NCBI RefSeq assembly: GCF_031127815.1
Contig: NZ_JARXHY010000008.1
Location: 176,158-240,157 of the forward strand
Direction: 5' to 3'
Origin: Pelagicoccus sp. SDUM812003
GTDB lineage: Bacteria > Verrucomicrobiota > Verrucomicrobiia > Opitutales > Opitutaceae
Length of the DNA stretch: 64,000 bases
In this document: piece after piece, positions 62,177 to 64,000 of the stretch
Layout: the number at the start of each line of letters is the position of its first letter
Numbering within the stretch: position 1 is the first letter of the stretch
Notes under the pieces: generated by a model
The model's database searches: none
Seen by the model: the letters and a program-made list of their open reading frames with translations, nothing else
What the model was told of the DNA's origin: nothing
Program-made: the position numbers and the translations under genes

Positions 62177-62249
62177 CCCCAACCAGGCAGCCCATACAAC
62201 TCCGGCTAGCGCTCCGCGCTAGCCTCCGCGTATGGCTTTCACGTTCGCA
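62177..62249 (+). repeat. attC13 (73 bp)
   Basis: Left box CCCCAAC, right box GTTCGCA. Arms CCATAC / GTATGG; central hairpin GGCTAGCG / CGCTAGCC, the longest inner stem of the short class. The left box is an exact complement of the cassette-13 start box (GTTGGGG). Confidence 0.92.
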
Positions 62250-62477
62250 GTAAAATCACGATTCTCAAATCGAAGGACGCAGCATCCTCGACCAATGCGA
62301 CGAAGACCAAAAAGCGAAATTTGAACCGAACGAGCACGACATGATCAGCGGCAAAGGAAATCGACTTTCGGCGTATCAGGCTTCACCATACGACAAGGAA
62401 TCCAAGATGACGGTCTTTTCTTTATTCGTTCCAGATTCGGACGCGCGAACCTCCTGCATTGTCGCAAGAAAGAGTTC
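62250..62477 (+). pseudogene. Cassette 14: 5'-truncated or decayed gene
   Basis: A 228-bp cassette body. A frame is open from about 62265 with no start codon until ATG 62341; it reads GRSILDQCDEDQKAKFEPN, then MISGKGNRLSAYQASPYD, and runs into attC14 to stop at 62586. The stretch before ATG 62341 looks coding, so the original start was probably lost near the cassette's left end. No family recognised. Confidence 0.42.
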
Positions 62478-62600
62478 TTCGAACCAGCCGGTCCATACAA
62501 CTCGGGCCAAGCGCCCGAGTTGTGGCGGCAGCAAGGACGTATCCTCACAACTTCCAGCACGACGGTTTCACAGCCCTCGCGTATGACCTTCACGTTCGAA
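62478..62600 (+). repeat. attC14 (123 bp, long class)
   Basis: Left box TTCGAAC, right box GTTCGAA. Arms CATAC / GTATG; internal hairpin ACAACTCGGG / CCCGAGTTGT. The left box differs at one base from the complement of the cassette-14 start box (GTTCGCA). The two boxes of this site itself happen to be perfect complements. Confidence 0.92.
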
Positions 62601-62606
62601 AAAAAT

Positions 62607-63065
62607 ATGAATTGGACCAACGGCGATTTCACCATTTCCACTGACAAAAGCCGTCTAGATTTAGACGTAATCCACGGCTTTCTTCAGACCTCGTACTGGG
62701 GAGCCGAAAGAACAAGGAGAGAAATTGAAAAGACTATCGAGAACTCGATTTGCTTCGGTCTTTTCTACAAGGAGCGCCAGATCGGTTTCGCTCGGTTAGT
62801 CACTGACGAAGTAGTAATCTCTTGGCTTGGCGATGTATTCGTAATTCCCGACTTTCAGAATAAAGGATTGGGGAAGTGGCTGATGGAATGCGTGACATCT
62901 CACCCTATCACGAAGCGAACAAAATGTCTCCTGGGCACGAAGGACGCACACGGGTTGTACGAAAAGTACGGATGGAACAGAAAAGAAATGATGTCTCGAC
63001 CAGAGGAAGAAAAAGAAGATTCGAACCAGTCAGCCCATACAACTCCGGCCAGCGCTCCGCGCTGA
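62607..63065 (+). CDS. Cassette 15: GNAT family N-acetyltransferase
   Basis: A 152-residue acetyltransferase. The acetyl-CoA motif A is VIPDFQNKGLGKWLME (Q/RxxGxG), preceded by the beta strand WLGDVFVIPD, and the C-terminal YEKYGWNRK motif is present. N-terminal TSYWGAERTRREIEK resembles the common GNAT cassette proteins that acetylate small amines or peptides; the substrate is unknown. The last 13 residues (NQSAHTTPASAPR) are encoded by attC15. The frame is open further upstream through attC14, but the ATG at 62607 gives a standard GNAT start. Confidence 0.85.
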   Translation: MNWTNGDFTISTDKSRLDLDVIHGFLQTSYWGAERTRREIEKTIENSICFGLFYKERQIGFARLVTDEVVISWLGDVFVIPDFQNKGLGKWLMECVTSHPITKRTKCLLGTKDAHGLYEKYGWNRKEMMSRPEEEKEDSNQSAHTTPASAPR

Positions 63066-63092
63066 CCTACGCGTATGGCTTTCACGTTCTGC
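63020..63092 (+). repeat. attC15 (73 bp)
   Basis: Left box TTCGAAC, right box GTTCTGC. Arms CCATAC / GTATGG; central hairpin CAGCG / CGCTG. The left box is an exact complement of the cassette-15 start box (GTTCGAA). Confidence 0.93.
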
Positions 63093-63105
63093 AGAAAATA
63101 GAAAA

Positions 63106-63348
63106 ATGACCACCGAGCACATCCAATCCAAGGACGACCTAGTTGCTCATCTAGGAATGATCAGAAGTGATTTCGAAAAGAATGGTTCGAACTGGGAAAA
63201 CGAAAGTCTGCCAAACTACTTGGAAGCATTTCAGGCGTTTCTGGAAGCCACAGAGAGCTATTACAAAAATAGAAAAGAAAATATCGATGAAGTGAATACG
63301 TGGAGAGTGATAGCTGATTGCTTCTCTGCTGCTAGAATCTACGAATGA
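63106..63348 (+). CDS. Cassette 16: DUF7660-like small protein, paralogue of cassette 11
   Basis: An 80-residue protein (DLVAHLGMIRSDFEKNGSNW, LPNYLEAFQAFLEATESYYK, WRVIADCFSAARIYE) co-linear with the cassette-11 product, same length, and the two share the right box GTTCTGC and left box GCAGAAC. Nucleotide similarity extends across the coding region and into the left box but the attC sites themselves differ (125 and 123 bp). An old cassette duplication is likely. Confidence 0.72.
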   Translation: MTTEHIQSKDDLVAHLGMIRSDFEKNGSNWENESLPNYLEAFQAFLEATESYYKNRKENIDEVNTWRVIADCFSAARIYE

Positions 63349-63355
63349 AAAATTG

Positions 63356-63478
63356 GCAGAACCAGTCTGTCCATACAACTCGGGCCAAGCGCCCGAGTTG
63401 TGGAAGCAGCAAGGAAGTATCTTCACAACTTCCTGTACGACGGTTTCAGAGCCCTCGCGTATGACCTTCACGTTCAGC
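63356..63478 (+). repeat. attC16 (123 bp, long class)
   Basis: Left box GCAGAAC, right box GTTCAGC. Arms CATAC / GTATG; internal hairpin ACAACTCGGG / CCCGAGTTGT. The left box is an exact complement of the cassette-16 start box (GTTCTGC). Confidence 0.92.
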
Positions 63479-63486
63479 AAAAAAAG

Positions 63487-63789
63487 ATGAACCACCTCGA
63501 AATGAAACTAACAGCACACAATGCTCTCATTTCCTACATCACAGGAAATATGAGAAACGTTTCGTTCGAAATGGAAGGATCGAGCAAGGTGAAGTTCAAA
63601 GCCTTCACATACCAAGAACCAAGCGAACTAGATAGAGAGTGTATTTCGGATATCGCTACAGAGTTCGCATCCCATTTCCCGCACCCAATCGAAGCTACAC
63701 AAGAAATAGAACGATCAGAAAAACCAAGAAACGAATTGGGTCTATTGGAGCATCTGGTGTTCTCACGAGCGGAAGACTATGAAAATTGA
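63487..63789 (+). CDS. Cassette 17: hypothetical protein
   Basis: A 100-residue acidic protein of mixed alpha/beta character (LTAHNALISYITGNMRNVSF, then ECISDIATEFASHFPHPIEA). No family recognised. The frame is open back through attC16 to an ATG at 63400; the start at 63487, 8 bases after the box, is preferred. Ends 3 bases before attC17. Confidence 0.62.
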   Translation: MNHLEMKLTAHNALISYITGNMRNVSFEMEGSSKVKFKAFTYQEPSELDRECISDIATEFASHFPHPIEATQEIERSEKPRNELGLLEHLVFSRAEDYEN

Positions 63790-63792
63790 AGA

Positions 63793-63917
63793 GCTGAACA
63801 AGGCAGTCGATACAACTCGGGCCAAGCGCTCCGAGTTGTGGACGCAGCAAGGGCGAATCCACCCAACTACTTTCTCAACGGGCCTTTAGGCCCTCGCGTA
63901 TCACTTTCACGTTCGAC
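63793..63917 (+). repeat. attC17 (125 bp, long class)
   Basis: Left box GCTGAAC, right box GTTCGAC. Arms GATAC / GTATC; an inner stem close to attC11 (ACAACTCGGG with CTCCGAGTTGT) and GGGCCTTTAGGCCC. The left box is an exact complement of the cassette-17 start box (GTTCAGC). Confidence 0.92.
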
Positions 63918-63925
63918 AAAAGAAA

Positions 63926-64000
63926 ATGAAAAGACACCTAATTCTATTGGCAATCGCATCATTCACTCTTGGAGCATCGGCAGCTTTTCTAGTCATGTCT
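63926..64000 (+). CDS. Cassette 18: exported protein (partial)
   Basis: The first 25 residues are visible before the window ends. They form a signal peptide: MKRHL then a hydrophobic run (ILLAIASFTLGASAAF). The array therefore continues beyond the window. Start 8 bases after the attC17 right box, as in other cassettes. Confidence 0.55.
   Translation, partial: MKRHLILLAIASFTLGASAAFLVMS

Noticed and set aside
56929..63917. A CRISPR array, suggested by many similar repeats
   Set aside because: The units are 73-125 bp with fold-back symmetry and imperfect identity, spaced by gene-sized bodies with ORFs, and no cas genes are present. They are attC sites.

Overview
The window looks like chromosomal DNA of a Gram-negative member of the Verrucomicrobiota, most likely class Opitutae (a marine Pelagicoccus- or Puniceicoccus-like lineage). 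This is an inference from the gene set: FadL, CsgG and OprP-like outer-membrane proteins, tandem GH43 and acetylxylan-esterase genes, a PhoU-PstBACS cluster, and a high-G+C core with compact, mostly promoter-poor spacing. No rRNA, tRNA, insertion sequence or CRISPR array was recognised.

Region 1 (1-18.6 kb) is ordinary core genome: the end of a probable MFS transporter, a hybrid histidine kinase, a VanZ-like protein, MetY, a MATE pump, a FadL porin, a PhnA-like zinc protein overlapping a DUF with glycosylase-type annotation, a HAMP sensor, PdxH, a MutM with a degraded zinc finger, an M24 peptidase, Hsp33 and TPR proteins. Region 2 (18.7-25.7 kb) is a phosphate regulon on the minus strand: porin, pstS, pstC (with a large coiled-coil insertion), pstA, pstB, phoU. 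Repeats of TTAC spaced exactly 11 bp, resembling Pho boxes, lie before the porin, pstS and pstC, and also before the HAMP sensor at 9.3-10.1 kb, which suggests that the sensor belongs to the same regulon.

Region 3 (25.8-50.5 kb) is mixed housekeeping: scramblase-like and VOC proteins, an isochorismatase-fold protein fused to a histone-H1-like tail, TsaD, CsgG, MidA-like methyltransferase, ribosomal protein L28, CysH, a chemoreceptor, a SpoIIE-type phosphatase, esterases, a beta-helix protein, a PspA-like protein with a polytopic membrane partner, hemolysin-III, a 2-hydroxyacid dehydrogenase and an ADP-ribosylglycohydrolase. Region 4 (50.9-54.5 kb) is a small xylan or arabinan utilisation patch: an acetylxylan esterase and two paralogous secreted GH43 enzymes.

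Region 5 (54.7-64.0 kb, running off the window) is the highlight: a chromosomal integron. An integron integrase with an extra N-terminal domain is transcribed away from an attI site at about 56296. From there run 17 complete gene cassettes and the start of an 18th, each ended by an attC site (17 sites, in a 73-75 bp and a 123-125 bp class). In 15 of 17 cassettes the box at the cassette's own left end is a perfect complement of the box at its own right end, and the other two differ at one base. That is the signature of circular cassette insertion. Stem arms covary between sites. The cassettes are visibly A+T-richer than the core, encode mostly unknown small or membrane proteins plus a GNAT acetyltransferase, a DUF5063-like protein and two paralogous DUF7660-like proteins, and several proteins take their last 13-14 residues, or their start codon, from attC itself.
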